This document shows, piece by piece, positions 1 through 6,400 of a stretch of 6,478 nt of DNA. A program made the translations under genes and the position numbers. Source of the DNA: Eubacteriales Family XIII. Incertae Sedis bacterium. Lineage in GTDB: Bacteria; Bacillota; Clostridia; Peptostreptococcales; Anaerovoracaceae. Positions within the stretch are counted from its first letter, which is position 1. Every line of letters starts with the position of its first letter. Under the pieces are notes generated by a model. That model saw only the letters and a list, made by a program, of their open reading frames with translations. It was not told the origin of the DNA and made no database searches. Location of the stretch: positions 1-6,478 of the forward strand of contig JAITNA010000221.1 in assembly GCA_031290715.1 (NCBI GenBank), written 5' to 3'.

Positions 1-4
1 TTTA

Positions 5-33
5 ATGACTTTTCAATGTGACAGGCATATAAT
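5..33 (+). promoter_or_regulatory. Probable sigma-70-type promoter for the UBA-like/radical SAM pair
   Basis: A perfect TATAAT lies at 28-33. A -35-like ATGACT, matching four of the six consensus TTGACA positions, lies at 5-10, giving a 17-bp spacer. Transcription would begin near position 40, leaving an untranslated leader of about 45 nt before the ATG at 86. The call rests on sequence match alone; the left window edge hides anything upstream of the -35. Confidence 0.6.
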
Positions 34-85
34 GAAAGTAAATCGTGGCTATGAAACATTGGGAAATCGTAAGCGAGGTGGAAAA

Positions 86-454
86 ATGACTGAATTTGAA
101 CAAGAGAAGGAAATCACGTTGGAGAAGCTCGACTTGGTGACAAGCCGGGTGCGCGTCAGCTACACAAAGGCAAAAGCGGCGCTGCTGAAAGCGGATGGCG
201 ATGTGATCGACGCGATCGTCAATCTGGAAGATGAGGGCGCCGCGACCGTCGGGGATTTCACGGATACCTTGAACAATGTCAAGGATAAGGCCGTCGAATT
301 CTCGAAGAGCGCAGCCGTGGGCATTCTCACGGGCGCGGAAGCCTTGGCCGGCAAAGCCGGCGGGGCGGCCCACAGCGCAAAAGAAAAACTGTCGGACCCC
401 ACGGGCCCGCAGGAACCGCAGGAAACAGCGGAGCCCCCGGAGGATGAGTCGTAG
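86..454 (+). CDS. Small protein with N-terminal UBA-like (NAC/DUF4342-type) segment, function unknown
   Basis: This 122-aa protein opens with a segment (about residues 12-48) that resembles the UBA-like three-helix fold seen at the start of bacterial DUF4342 proteins and in NAC/EF-Ts-type proteins: a VSYTKAKAALLKADGDV stretch followed by IDAIVNLED. Residues 57-102 are Ala/Gly/Lys-rich and probably helical, and residues 105-122 form an acidic, Pro/Glu-rich, probably disordered tail. The usual DUF4342 C-terminal part is not recognisable, so only the UBA-like half is supported. There is no signal peptide and no cysteine. The ATG at 86 is chosen because GAGGTGG sits at 75-81, four bases upstream; in-frame ATGs at 5 and 32 fall within or before the promoter. 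It lies 22 nt upstream of the radical SAM gene and probably shares its transcript. The family is of unknown function; protein binding is an inference from the fold. Confidence 0.85.
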   Translation: MTEFEQEKEITLEKLDLVTSRVRVSYTKAKAALLKADGDVIDAIVNLEDEGAATVGDFTDTLNNVKDKAVEFSKSAAVGILTGAEALAGKAGGAAHSAKEKLSDPTGPQEPQETAEPPEDES

Positions 455-476
455 TAAAGCAGGTTGATGAACAAAA

Positions 477-1763
477 ATGGACGACGGGGTGAAAGTGTTG
501 CTGATCACGGCTTCGTCCCCGGAAATGCGGCGGATACGGCGAACACGGTACATCAATTTCCAACAATGTACCATGCCGTATCTTGCGTCGTTCTTTCCTG
601 ATGAATGGGAAATCAGCCATGTTGACGAATATTGCGAGAGGATAGAGTTTTCCCAAAATTATGATATAGTCGGGTTGACATTCCATACCCCAAGCGCGCC
701 CCACGCCTATGAAATCGCGGATGCGTTTCGCGCCAAGGGCAGTTATGTCATTATGGGCGGTCCGCATGCGACGATTGCGCCTGATGATGCGCAAAGACAC
801 GCTGATACCATATTTGTCGGCGAAGCCGAATACACACTGCCGCATTTCATTTCCGATTTTCTGCACGGCGACGCGAAACCGCGCTATACGTGCGAGATAC
901 CGCCGAGTTTGGACGATGTGCCATTTTCCCGAAAAGCGATGCTGCATCGGCACGACCATGCGGGCGGTATCATGTTTGCTACGCGAGGTTGCCCAAACAA
1001 TTGTTCATTCTGCACATTAGCGAAAATGTATGGTCAGTCATTTCGCAAACGGCCGATTGAGCAGGTGGCCCGCGAGTTCGGTTCTTTTCCCGGGAAGGTC
1101 GTCATTTTTTGGGACGATAACCTTGCCGCTGATCTTGAATATGCAAAGGAGTTGTTCAAGGCCATCAAGCCATATCGCAAATGGTGGAGTTGCCAAGTCA
1201 GCACAAATGCCGGATCAGACGACGACTTCCTCGAGCTCGCGAAACAAAGCGGATGCAAGCAGCTTTTTATGGGCTTTGAATCGATCTCCGCGCAAAGCCT
1301 TGCGGGTGCGGGAAAAAGTTTCAACAAACCGGATGATTTTGCGCACATCATCCACAATGTTCACGCACACCAAATATCCATGCAGGCGGGGATTGTTTTT
1401 GGTTTTGATGAGGATGAACCCGATGTTTTTAACCAAACTTCGGATTTTCTCGAAACAAACGGCATACAAAACGCAACCTTTCACATCCTTACGCCATATC
1501 CGGGAACACCTCTCTTTGATAGGCTGAACAAAGAAGGCCGTATCCTGACATATGATTGGAGCAAATACAACGCGCGTGAGGATGTCGTATTCATACCGAA
1601 GAACATGAGCGCAGAGGAACTGCTGGAGGGATTTCGCCGCGTGAATCGGCGATTTTATTCTCTCACAGGAGTCGCAAGACGCCTTCGCCGTTCGTCGGTC
1701 GGTTTGTATTGGACGCTCCCTCTCAATATCGCGTATGGTTGGTTATACGCTCATCGCGGGTAA
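477..1763 (+). CDS. B12-binding-domain-type radical SAM protein
   Basis: This 428-aa protein has the layout of cobalamin-type radical SAM enzymes (COG1032). Residues about 5-130 form a Rossmann-like B12-binding-type domain with the typical YDIVGLTFHT, VIMGGPHATI and FVGEAE blocks. The radical SAM core follows: RGCPNNCSFC holds the [4Fe-4S] ligands Cys172, Cys176 and Cys179 (CxxxCxxC, with Phe178 before the last Cys). FWDDN (211-215), MGFES (265-269), a GIVFGFDEDEPD strand-loop (305-316) and LTPYPGTPLF (338-347) are further family blocks. The last 50 residues are Arg-rich and then hydrophobic, possibly membrane-associated. Members perform radical methylations, cyclisations or other SAM-dependent chemistry; the substrate cannot be read from sequence. 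The ATG at 477 has only a weak, distant AGCAGG upstream; GTG at 489 is an alternative. Three rows (1321-1500) count to 77 GC of 180, well below the downstream genes, which may indicate transfer. Confidence 0.93.
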   Translation: MDDGVKVLLITASSPEMRRIRRTRYINFQQCTMPYLASFFPDEWEISHVDEYCERIEFSQNYDIVGLTFHTPSAPHAYEIADAFRAKGSYVIMGGPHATIAPDDAQRHADTIFVGEAEYTLPHFISDFLHGDAKPRYTCEIPPSLDDVPFSRKAMLHRHDHAGGIMFATRGCPNNCSFCTLAKMYGQSFRKRPIEQVAREFGSFPGKVVIFWDDNLAADLEYAKELFKAIKPYRKWWSCQVSTNAGSDDDFLELAKQSGCKQLFMGFESISAQSLAGAGKSFNKPDDFAHIIHNVHAHQISMQAGIVFGFDEDEPDVFNQTSDFLETNGIQNATFHILTPYPGTPLFDRLNKEGRILTYDWSKYNAREDVVFIPKNMSAEELLEGFRRVNRRFYSLTGVARRLRRSSVGLYWTLPLNIAYGWLYAHRG

Positions 1764-1778
1764 GCGGAAATTACGAGC

Positions 1779-1807
1779 AAGACAAATGAACCGTCCCCTT
1801 TTGTCTT
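1779..1807. repeat. Inverted repeat with GAACCGTCCCC core
   Basis: Perfect 8-nt arms AAGACAAA (1779-1786) and TTTGTCTT (1800-1807) enclose a 13-nt loop containing GAACCGTCCCC. From memory, this core flanked by ACAAA/TTTGT arms recurs in intergenic regions of many Firmicutes and some other bacteria, sometimes near REP-associated Y1 transposases; I could not check this. The stem is AT-rich with a long loop, so it is a poor classical terminator, although it sits just after the radical SAM gene. Confidence 0.6.
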
Positions 1808-1822
1808 TATGTTATCTGCTGA

Positions 1823-1851
1823 TTGAGCTTTCTGCGGAATGGGTGTAGAAT
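1823..1851 (+). promoter_or_regulatory. Probable promoter of the MFS-trxB-DUF47-rdgB-yihY operon
   Basis: TTGAGC (1823-1828) and TAGAAT (1846-1851) are separated by exactly 17 bp and match four of six and five of six consensus positions. The expected start of transcription, about 7 nt after the -10, falls near 1858, only two or three bases before the ATG at 1861. This is the only good promoter match I see between the two gene groups. Confidence 0.55.
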
Positions 1852-1860
1852 ATTCATACT

Positions 1861-3102
1861 ATGGATCAAGGCACGAATCAAAAAGAACAGAAACAGGGAA
1901 TCAGCAAATATACCTACCTCATGCTGCTCGGTCATGCTACGACGGACATCGCGCAGGGCTCGCTGCCCGCGATTTTGGCGTTCCTGATCGACGCGCACGG
2001 GTATACCTTGGCGTCGGCGGCCGGCTTCGTGTTCGCGGGGAATCTGATATCGGCGATTACACAGCCGATATTCGGCCATCTTGGGGACAAGGTGTCGCGC
2101 CCGTGGTTCATGATTGCGGGCATTTTAATGGCGGCGGCCGGAATTTCGTTGATCGGGTTTTTGGACAGTTATGTAATGACCTGCGTGTGCGCAATCATTG
2201 TGGGGATTGGCGTTTCCCTGTTCCATCCCGAGGGCAGCAAGCTTGCCAACATTGCCGCGGGGGAGCGCAAGGGCGTCGGCATGAGCGTTTTTTCGGTCGG
2301 CGGCAACATCGGCTTTACGGGCGGGCCGCTCATCGCGACGGCCGCGATCCTGATTTTCGGATTGAAAGGGACCGCGATCTTTATGATCCCCGCGATTGTG
2401 ACGTCTTTGCTACTGTTGCCGAGGCTCAAAGAGTTCAAGCGATTGGGCGAGGATTTCAAGGCGTCGCTGAAAGAGGAAACACCGGAGCGGAAAGCGGTAG
2501 CGGAGGACAATGTAAAGGGCTTCACGATGGTGGCGATCGTGACTTTCTTCCGCGCCACCTGTGCTTCCTGCCTGAATATCTTCATCCCGCTGTTCTTCAT
2601 ACGCGTGTTCATGACGTCCGTCGCGGCCGGCAATATCAATCTTTCGATCTACGCGGCGGCGGGCATCGTCGCGACCTTGGCCGGCGGCCGCATCGCGGAC
2701 CGGTTTGGCTATCGGCCGCTGTACCGGGTCTGCTGCGCCGTCGTCCCCCCGCTGCTCTTTTTCTTCGCGTTCAATCGGGAGCCGATATTCGCGACGATCG
2801 CCATCATCTTCATTTCAATCTTTATTTCGGCTTCGCACAGTGCGCTCATGGTGACGGGCCAAGGCTTCCTGCCCACTCGGATCGGCATGGCATCCGGCAT
2901 TCTCTTTGGCTTGACGATCAGCATGGGCGGCATTGTCGCGCCGTTCATCGGAAAAATCGGGGACAACTTCGGCCTTGTGCCGGCGATGATCGTGATCGCC
3001 TGTATCAGCGTGGGGGGCTTGGTTACGGTATTTTTCATACCGAAGCACAAGGATGTAGGGCGGAGATCATTTGCGACAGGAGATCAAACCAATGGAAAAT
3101 AA
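1861..3102 (+). CDS. MFS transporter, fosmidomycin-resistance (Fsr)-like family
   Basis: This 413-aa integral membrane protein of the major facilitator superfamily most resembles Fsr, a proton-driven exporter in the inner membrane. TM1 starts near residue 18 (YLMLLGHATTDIAQGSLPAIL). Motif A-like loops occur in both halves: GHLGDKVSRPW (72-82) after TM2 and GGRIADRFGYRPLY (275-288) after the matching helix of the second half. SLFHPEGSKLA (119-129) and FSVGGNIGFTGGPL (144-157) are close to the E. coli Fsr blocks around its FHPE and FQVGGN motifs. A charged central loop (about 188-219) separates the halves, and about 12 hydrophobic segments are visible. Length matches the family. No Shine-Dalgarno precedes the ATG at 1861, but this start leaves a normal short cytoplasmic N-terminus, and the promoter position suggests a leaderless message. 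It is the first gene of a five-gene operon. Fosmidomycin itself need not be the natural substrate. Confidence 0.93.
   Translation: MDQGTNQKEQKQGISKYTYLMLLGHATTDIAQGSLPAILAFLIDAHGYTLASAAGFVFAGNLISAITQPIFGHLGDKVSRPWFMIAGILMAAAGISLIGFLDSYVMTCVCAIIVGIGVSLFHPEGSKLANIAAGERKGVGMSVFSVGGNIGFTGGPLIATAAILIFGLKGTAIFMIPAIVTSLLLLPRLKEFKRLGEDFKASLKEETPERKAVAEDNVKGFTMVAIVTFFRATCASCLNIFIPLFFIRVFMTSVAAGNINLSIYAAAGIVATLAGGRIADRFGYRPLYRVCCAVVPPLLFFFAFNREPIFATIAIIFISIFISASHSALMVTGQGFLPTRIGMASGILFGLTISMGGIVAPFIGKIGDNFGLVPAMIVIACISVGGLVTVFFIPKHKDVGRRSFATGDQTNGK
3078..3083 (+). promoter_or_regulatory. Ribosome binding site that fixes the trxB start
   Basis: AGGAGA lies 8 nt before the ATG at 3092, inside the end of the transporter gene. 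It supports ATG 3092 over the in-frame TTG at 3071, which has no comparable site and would overlap the transporter further. Confidence 0.7.
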
Positions 3103-4036
3103 TAACGAAAAGCTCTATGATGTCGTCATTATCGGCGGGGGCCCCGCGGGGCTTTCCGCGGCGATTTATGCGGGCCGTTCCAATATGAAAACCCTCATTG
3201 CGGAGCGGGGGGCATACGGCGGCACGGTCTTTCAGACCGCTGAGATCGCAAACTATCCGGGCGGTATTCCGGATGAAACCGGCGCGGCGTTTTCCGCGCG
3301 CTTAGAAGCGCACGCGGACGCGTTCGGCGCCGAGAAAATCACGGGCGAGGTGACGTTAGTCAACCTCATTGGCCCGGTGAAGGATGTGACCGTCGGCGGC
3401 AAGACTTATCAAGGGCGTACCCTGATCCTCGCGACGGGCAATGTGCCGGCCAAGCTCGGCATTCCGGGTGAGGACGAGCTTGCGGGCCTTGGGGTTTCCT
3501 ATTGCGCCATCTGCGACGGGCCGTTCTTTTCCGGGCTCGACGTCTATGTGGTCGGGGGCGGGGACAGTGCGGTAGAAGAATCCCTGTATCTGGCGAAGTT
3601 TTCGCGGCATGTCACGATCATTCACCGCCGCGACGCTTTCCGCGCGGCGAAGAGTATCGTGGAGAAAGCGGAGAAAGCGGAGAATATTTCCTTCCTTTTG
3701 GATACGGTCGTGACCGGGGTTTCCGGCGATCCGCTGCTTTCGCGGCTGACGACGGAGAATGTCAAAACAGGCGAGCAGGGTGTGATCGAAGCGGCAGAAA
3801 ATGAGAATTTCGGGCTTTTCATCTTTACGGGCCTGCGTCCGCAGACGGAGATTTTCGGAAACGCGCTCGACACGGAGAACGGCTATATTGTCACGGACGA
3901 GAAAATGGCTACGAATATCCCGGGCGTTTTCGCCGCGGGCGATGTGCGGAAAAAATCGCTGCGGCAGATTGTTACGGCGACGGCGGACGGCGCGATTGCG
4001 GCGCTCGAAGCGGAGAAATATTTGATACGGGATTGA
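3092..4036 (+). CDS. trxB: Thioredoxin-disulfide reductase
   Basis: This 314-aa FAD enzyme transfers electrons from NADPH to thioredoxin in the cytoplasm. The FAD-binding GGGPAG is at 15-20, followed by ERGAYGG (38-44) and ATGNVPAKLGIPGE (114-127). The redox-active disulfide is Cys138-Ala-Ile-Cys141, in the bacterial low-molecular-weight position followed by DGPFF. The second dinucleotide motif, VVGGGDSAVEE (153-163), together with HRRDAFRA (178-185), whose arginines bind the NADPH 2'-phosphate, indicates NADPH rather than NADH use. GVFAAGDVRKKSLRQIVTATADG (278-300) is the C-terminal FAD block. Length is close to E. coli TrxB (321 aa). The start overlaps the transporter stop by 11 nt, so translation is probably coupled. 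A 9-bp tandem duplication (3662-3679) yields EKAEKAEN at 191-198. No thioredoxin gene is in the window. A ferredoxin-dependent or NADH-type relative is unlikely given the HRR motif. Confidence 0.96.
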   Translation: MENNNEKLYDVVIIGGGPAGLSAAIYAGRSNMKTLIAERGAYGGTVFQTAEIANYPGGIPDETGAAFSARLEAHADAFGAEKITGEVTLVNLIGPVKDVTVGGKTYQGRTLILATGNVPAKLGIPGEDELAGLGVSYCAICDGPFFSGLDVYVVGGGDSAVEESLYLAKFSRHVTIIHRRDAFRAAKSIVEKAEKAENISFLLDTVVTGVSGDPLLSRLTTENVKTGEQGVIEAAENENFGLFIFTGLRPQTEIFGNALDTENGYIVTDEKMATNIPGVFAAGDVRKKSLRQIVTATADGAIAALEAEKYLIRD

Positions 4037-4044
4037 GGAGGAGG
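4036..4044 (+). promoter_or_regulatory. Strong Shine-Dalgarno overlapping the trxB stop codon
   Basis: AGGAGGAGG starts on the last base of the trxB TGA (4034-4036) and ends 5 nt before the GTG at 4050. It is the strongest ribosome binding site in the window and justifies the GTG start of the DUF47 gene. Confidence 0.75.
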
Positions 4045-4049
4045 AAGCG

Positions 4050-4676
4050 GTGGCGACCAAAAAAAAGGACAGATATTACGATATTTTTGTGGAGATGAGC
4101 AACTTCGCGTGTGACGCGGCGGTGTTTCTTCGGGAGATCCTTGTCAACTATGACCCGGAAAATCTCAGCGCGCAAATGGAGAAGATGCACTCGATTGAAC
4201 ACGATGGCGACGTGTCGCGGCACTCTATGACAAAACTGCTCGCAAAGGAATTTATTACACCAATCGAACGAGAGGATATCATGCAGCTTTCAGAAGCGAT
4301 CGATACGGTCACGGACAAGGTTGAGGATGTTTTGCTGCGGCTGTATATGTTCAACATCGATGTGATCCGCAAGGATGCCCTCGTGATCGCGGACGTCCTT
4401 GTCAAGTGTACGGAAGCGATGAAGGACACGCTGGAGGAATTTCCGCATTTCAAGAAGTCAAAGACCCTCAATGACAAGATTATCGAGATCAACCGGCTTG
4501 AGGAAGTGGGCGACAAGCTCTATACGGACGCGGTGCGGGGCGTATTCACAGATGAAAGCTTGCCGGCCATCAGGGTGTTTGCGTGGAACATGGTCTTTCA
4601 CTATATGGAGGACGTCTGCGACGCGTGCGAGGATGTGGCCGATGTCGTGGAAGGCGTAATCATGAAAAACACTTGA
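4050..4676 (+). CDS. DUF47 (PhoU-like, Pit accessory) family protein
   Basis: This 208-aa soluble, all-helical protein belongs to the DUF47/PhoU-related family (PF01865 type), usually found beside the low-affinity phosphate transporter Pit and thought to modulate it. Acidic metal-binding ExxxD motifs of the PhoU fold are visible: E50-D54 (EHDGD), the helix at 75-93 (EREDIMQL through DKVED), LEEVGDKLY (150-158), and the paired E187-D191 and E194-D198 near the C-terminus. FITPIEREDI (68-77) is a strong family signature. The length is standard. The GTG start is set by the preceding AGGAGGAGG, 13 nt after trxB. No pit gene lies in the window; the neighbours are trxB and rdgB, so either the transporter is elsewhere or this copy works with another partner. 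Phosphate regulation is known only for relatives. Confidence 0.93.
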   Translation: MATKKKDRYYDIFVEMSNFACDAAVFLREILVNYDPENLSAQMEKMHSIEHDGDVSRHSMTKLLAKEFITPIEREDIMQLSEAIDTVTDKVEDVLLRLYMFNIDVIRKDALVIADVLVKCTEAMKDTLEEFPHFKKSKTLNDKIIEINRLEEVGDKLYTDAVRGVFTDESLPAIRVFAWNMVFHYMEDVCDACEDVADVVEGVIMKNT

Positions 4677-4677
4677 T

Positions 4678-5400
4678 ATGGACGGGAAAATCCTGATCGC
4701 GGCGACGACGAACAAGCACAAGATCACAGAGATATCCGCGATCGCGCGGGCGTACGGCTTGACCGTGGTTTCCCGCGCGGAAGCGGGGATTCCCGATTTT
4801 GAAATCGAGGAAACGGGCGATACCTTCGAGGAGAATTCTTTCCTCAAAGCCAAAGCGATTTTTGACCTGACGGGGCGGCCGACGATTGCCGACGACAGCG
4901 GGCTCGCGGTAGACGCGCTGCACGGCGCGCCGGGCGTTTTTTCGGCGCGCTTTGCGGACCCGGACAGCGATCTTGCCGATTTTCAGGCGGCCGACCGGGA
5001 GATGGCGGTGGCTGCTGCGGTGATGGCTACGGCGGCGGCGGACACTGCTGCTGCGGCGTCAGGGCCTTATGCTCGCGGCAGGCAGGATTTGGCCAATAAC
5101 GCCAAGCTGCTCCGGCTGCTTGCGGATGTGCCGGCGGCGGCGCGCGCGGCGCGCTTTGTTTCGGTGATCACGCTGCTTGCGCCGGGCGGGGATACGGCGG
5201 TCTGCCGCGGGGAAGTCGAAGGGCATATCGCTTTCGCGCAAAGCGGGGACGCGGGATTCGGGTATGACCCGCTGTTCGTCCCTCTGGGATATCGCACAAC
5301 ATTCGGCTTGTTTTCGCCGGAAGAAAAGAACAAAATCAGCCATCGCTCCCGCGCACTGGCGGCCTTGCGCGAGAAACTGGCGTCATCGCCGGGCGTTTGA
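4678..5400 (+). CDS. rdgB: XTP/dITP diphosphatase (RdgB/HAM1 family) with an internal Ala-rich insertion
   Basis: This enzyme hydrolyses dITP, XTP and ITP to monophosphates plus pyrophosphate, keeping deaminated purines out of DNA and RNA. Family motifs in order: ATTNKHK (9-15) at the phosphate-binding N-terminus, ETGDTFEENSFLKAKA (46-61), ADDSGLAVDAL (71-81) with the catalytic acidic pair Asp72/Asp73, GAPGVFSAR (83-91), GFGYDPLF (193-200) and SHR (221-223), which contacts the base. All key residues are intact. The protein is 240 aa against about 197-205 normally. The excess lies between SAR91 and NNAKLL (140-145), where relatives have about 11 residues; here there are about 48, including the Ala/Thr-rich stretch 110-128. 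The start ATG follows the DUF47 stop by a single base and has no Shine-Dalgarno, so re-initiation by terminating ribosomes is likely. The N-terminal motif position confirms this start. Confidence 0.95.
   Translation: MDGKILIAATTNKHKITEISAIARAYGLTVVSRAEAGIPDFEIEETGDTFEENSFLKAKAIFDLTGRPTIADDSGLAVDALHGAPGVFSARFADPDSDLADFQAADREMAVAAAVMATAAADTAAAASGPYARGRQDLANNAKLLRLLADVPAAARAARFVSVITLLAPGGDTAVCRGEVEGHIAFAQSGDAGFGYDPLFVPLGYRTTFGLFSPEEKNKISHRSRALAALREKLASSPGV
5011..5056 (+). repeat. GCN-rich low-complexity segment with a 36-bp spaced direct repeat inside rdgB
   Basis: GCTGCTGCGG occurs at 5011-5020 and again at 5047-5056, exactly 36 bp (12 codons) apart, with GGCGGCGGCGG between. The stretch encodes the Ala-rich part of the RdgB insertion. 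The in-frame spacing suggests expansion by slippage or a small duplication; this is an inference. Confidence 0.5.
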
Positions 5401-5401
5401 T

Positions 5402-6325
5402 ATGCGTAAGCGGGCACAGGCAATCGGACAGATTGCGAGATTGACATACAAGCGCATTATCGATCCGTTCTACGCGGGCGGCGCGGCGGAGGTCGCCTTT
5501 TTCCTCATTATGTCCCTTGTCCCGGCCACAATCCTTTTGGCGCAGCTTTTGAACTTATTCACGATGTCAATGGACGCCATCAAGGACGTTCTGGGTGGCT
5601 ATCTGAGCGACAATCTGCTGAACATCATCCTTCCGCTGCTCGACTACAGCCCGCACCAGGCGATCACTTTTCTGCTCATTCTGCTGGCCCTCTGGGCGGG
5701 GAGCAGCGCGATCTTTTCGCTCATGCGGATCAGCAACCATGCCTATCACGGCTTTTCGAGCGTTTCCACGACCATCACCGGCTATCTTCGTGAGCGTACG
5801 CGCGCAATCCTTTTGATCCTGCTCGTGCTGTTCACCTTGATTTTCGCGCTCTATATCCTCGTTTTCGGCGAGGTCATCGTCAGAATCACAGTCGGGTATA
5901 TCAACGAATACCTCGGAGTGGACTACAGCTTTTCGGCGGTATGGTATACGGCGCGGTGGATCATCGCTTTCATACTCTTTTTCCTCATGGTTTTTTCCAT
6001 CTATTACGTGCTGCCGAGCCCGATCGAGCGGGCTCACCGCCAAAAGACAGAGAACAAATTGGAGGCCGTGAAACACTTCGCCGGCACATGGATCAGGAAT
6101 CGGCGCAAAGCGTTCTTCATGGCGCTCCCCGGCAGTATCTTCGCCGCCGCTTCCATGCTCGCTTCGACGGGGGTGTACACGGCCTATGTGCAGCACATCG
6201 CGATGGACAATTTCAACATTCTGTACGGGGGGCTCAGTTCCATCATCGTCCTTTTGATCTGGTTTTTTGTGATGTCCTTCCTCGTCATTCTCGGCATACA
6301 AATCAACGCCGCCGCGATGGAATAA
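5402..6325 (+). CDS. YihY/BrkB family inner-membrane protein
   Basis: This 307-aa polytopic membrane protein belongs to the YihY/virulence-factor BrkB family (PF03631 type), formerly mislabelled ribonuclease BN; its biochemical role is unknown. Six hydrophobic segments lie at about 29-52, 87-108, 135-158, 182-204, 238-259 and 276-302. Family features are the AEVAFFLIMSLVPATILL opening (29-46), LWAGSSAIFSLMRISNHAY (97-115), and the closing block with YGGLSS (275-280), IWFFVMSFLVILG (286-298) and QIN. The N-terminus is basic (MRKR), consistent with an inside orientation. Length is within the family range. An upstream extension to 5177 is open only because the rdgB sequence is GC-rich; ATG 5402 follows the rdgB stop by one base and begins at the conserved N-terminus. 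No Shine-Dalgarno is evident, so coupling to rdgB is likely. It is the last gene of the operon. Confidence 0.94.
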   Translation: MRKRAQAIGQIARLTYKRIIDPFYAGGAAEVAFFLIMSLVPATILLAQLLNLFTMSMDAIKDVLGGYLSDNLLNIILPLLDYSPHQAITFLLILLALWAGSSAIFSLMRISNHAYHGFSSVSTTITGYLRERTRAILLILLVLFTLIFALYILVFGEVIVRITVGYINEYLGVDYSFSAVWYTARWIIAFILFFLMVFSIYYVLPSPIERAHRQKTENKLEAVKHFAGTWIRNRRKAFFMALPGSIFAAASMLASTGVYTAYVQHIAMDNFNILYGGLSSIIVLLIWFFVMSFLVILGIQINAAAME

Positions 6326-6400
6326 CGAATAGGGGCCGCCGCGGTGAGCCATGAGGGGGAATGAGCGCCGGTGTCTATTCAGACCCTTCGGGAAAACTGC
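6326..6400. other. Non-coding stretch between the yihY stop and the repeat pair
   Basis: These 75 bases are GC-rich and carry no supported gene, no convincing intrinsic terminator and no clear promoter. An ATG at 6361 preceded by AGGGGGA opens only a 36-codon frame that runs through the repeats, and I do not accept it as a gene. Confidence 0.5.

Noticed and set aside
2..574. A 190-codon minus-strand frame opposite the UBA-like gene
   Set aside because: No family resemblance, and the plus strand has a promoter, ribosome binding site and recognisable UBA-like segment.
1779..1808. Intrinsic terminator for the radical SAM gene
   Set aside because: The stem is AT-rich, the loop is 13 nt and only three T residues follow without a strong run; it fits a dispersed inverted repeat better.
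1839..3188. A 449-codon open frame overlapping the MFS transporter in another plus frame
   Set aside because: The translation is Arg/Gly/His-rich with no membrane segments or family motifs, whereas the frame from 1861 gives a clear Fsr-like transporter. It is open because of GC-rich codon use.
3356..4060. A 234-codon minus-strand open frame opposite trxB
   Set aside because: Arg-rich shadow translation; trxB on the other strand has all cofactor and redox motifs.
5177..5401. N-terminal extension of the YihY protein into rdgB
   Set aside because: The extension is Arg-rich shadow sequence of rdgB; the family N-terminus begins at the ATG at 5402.
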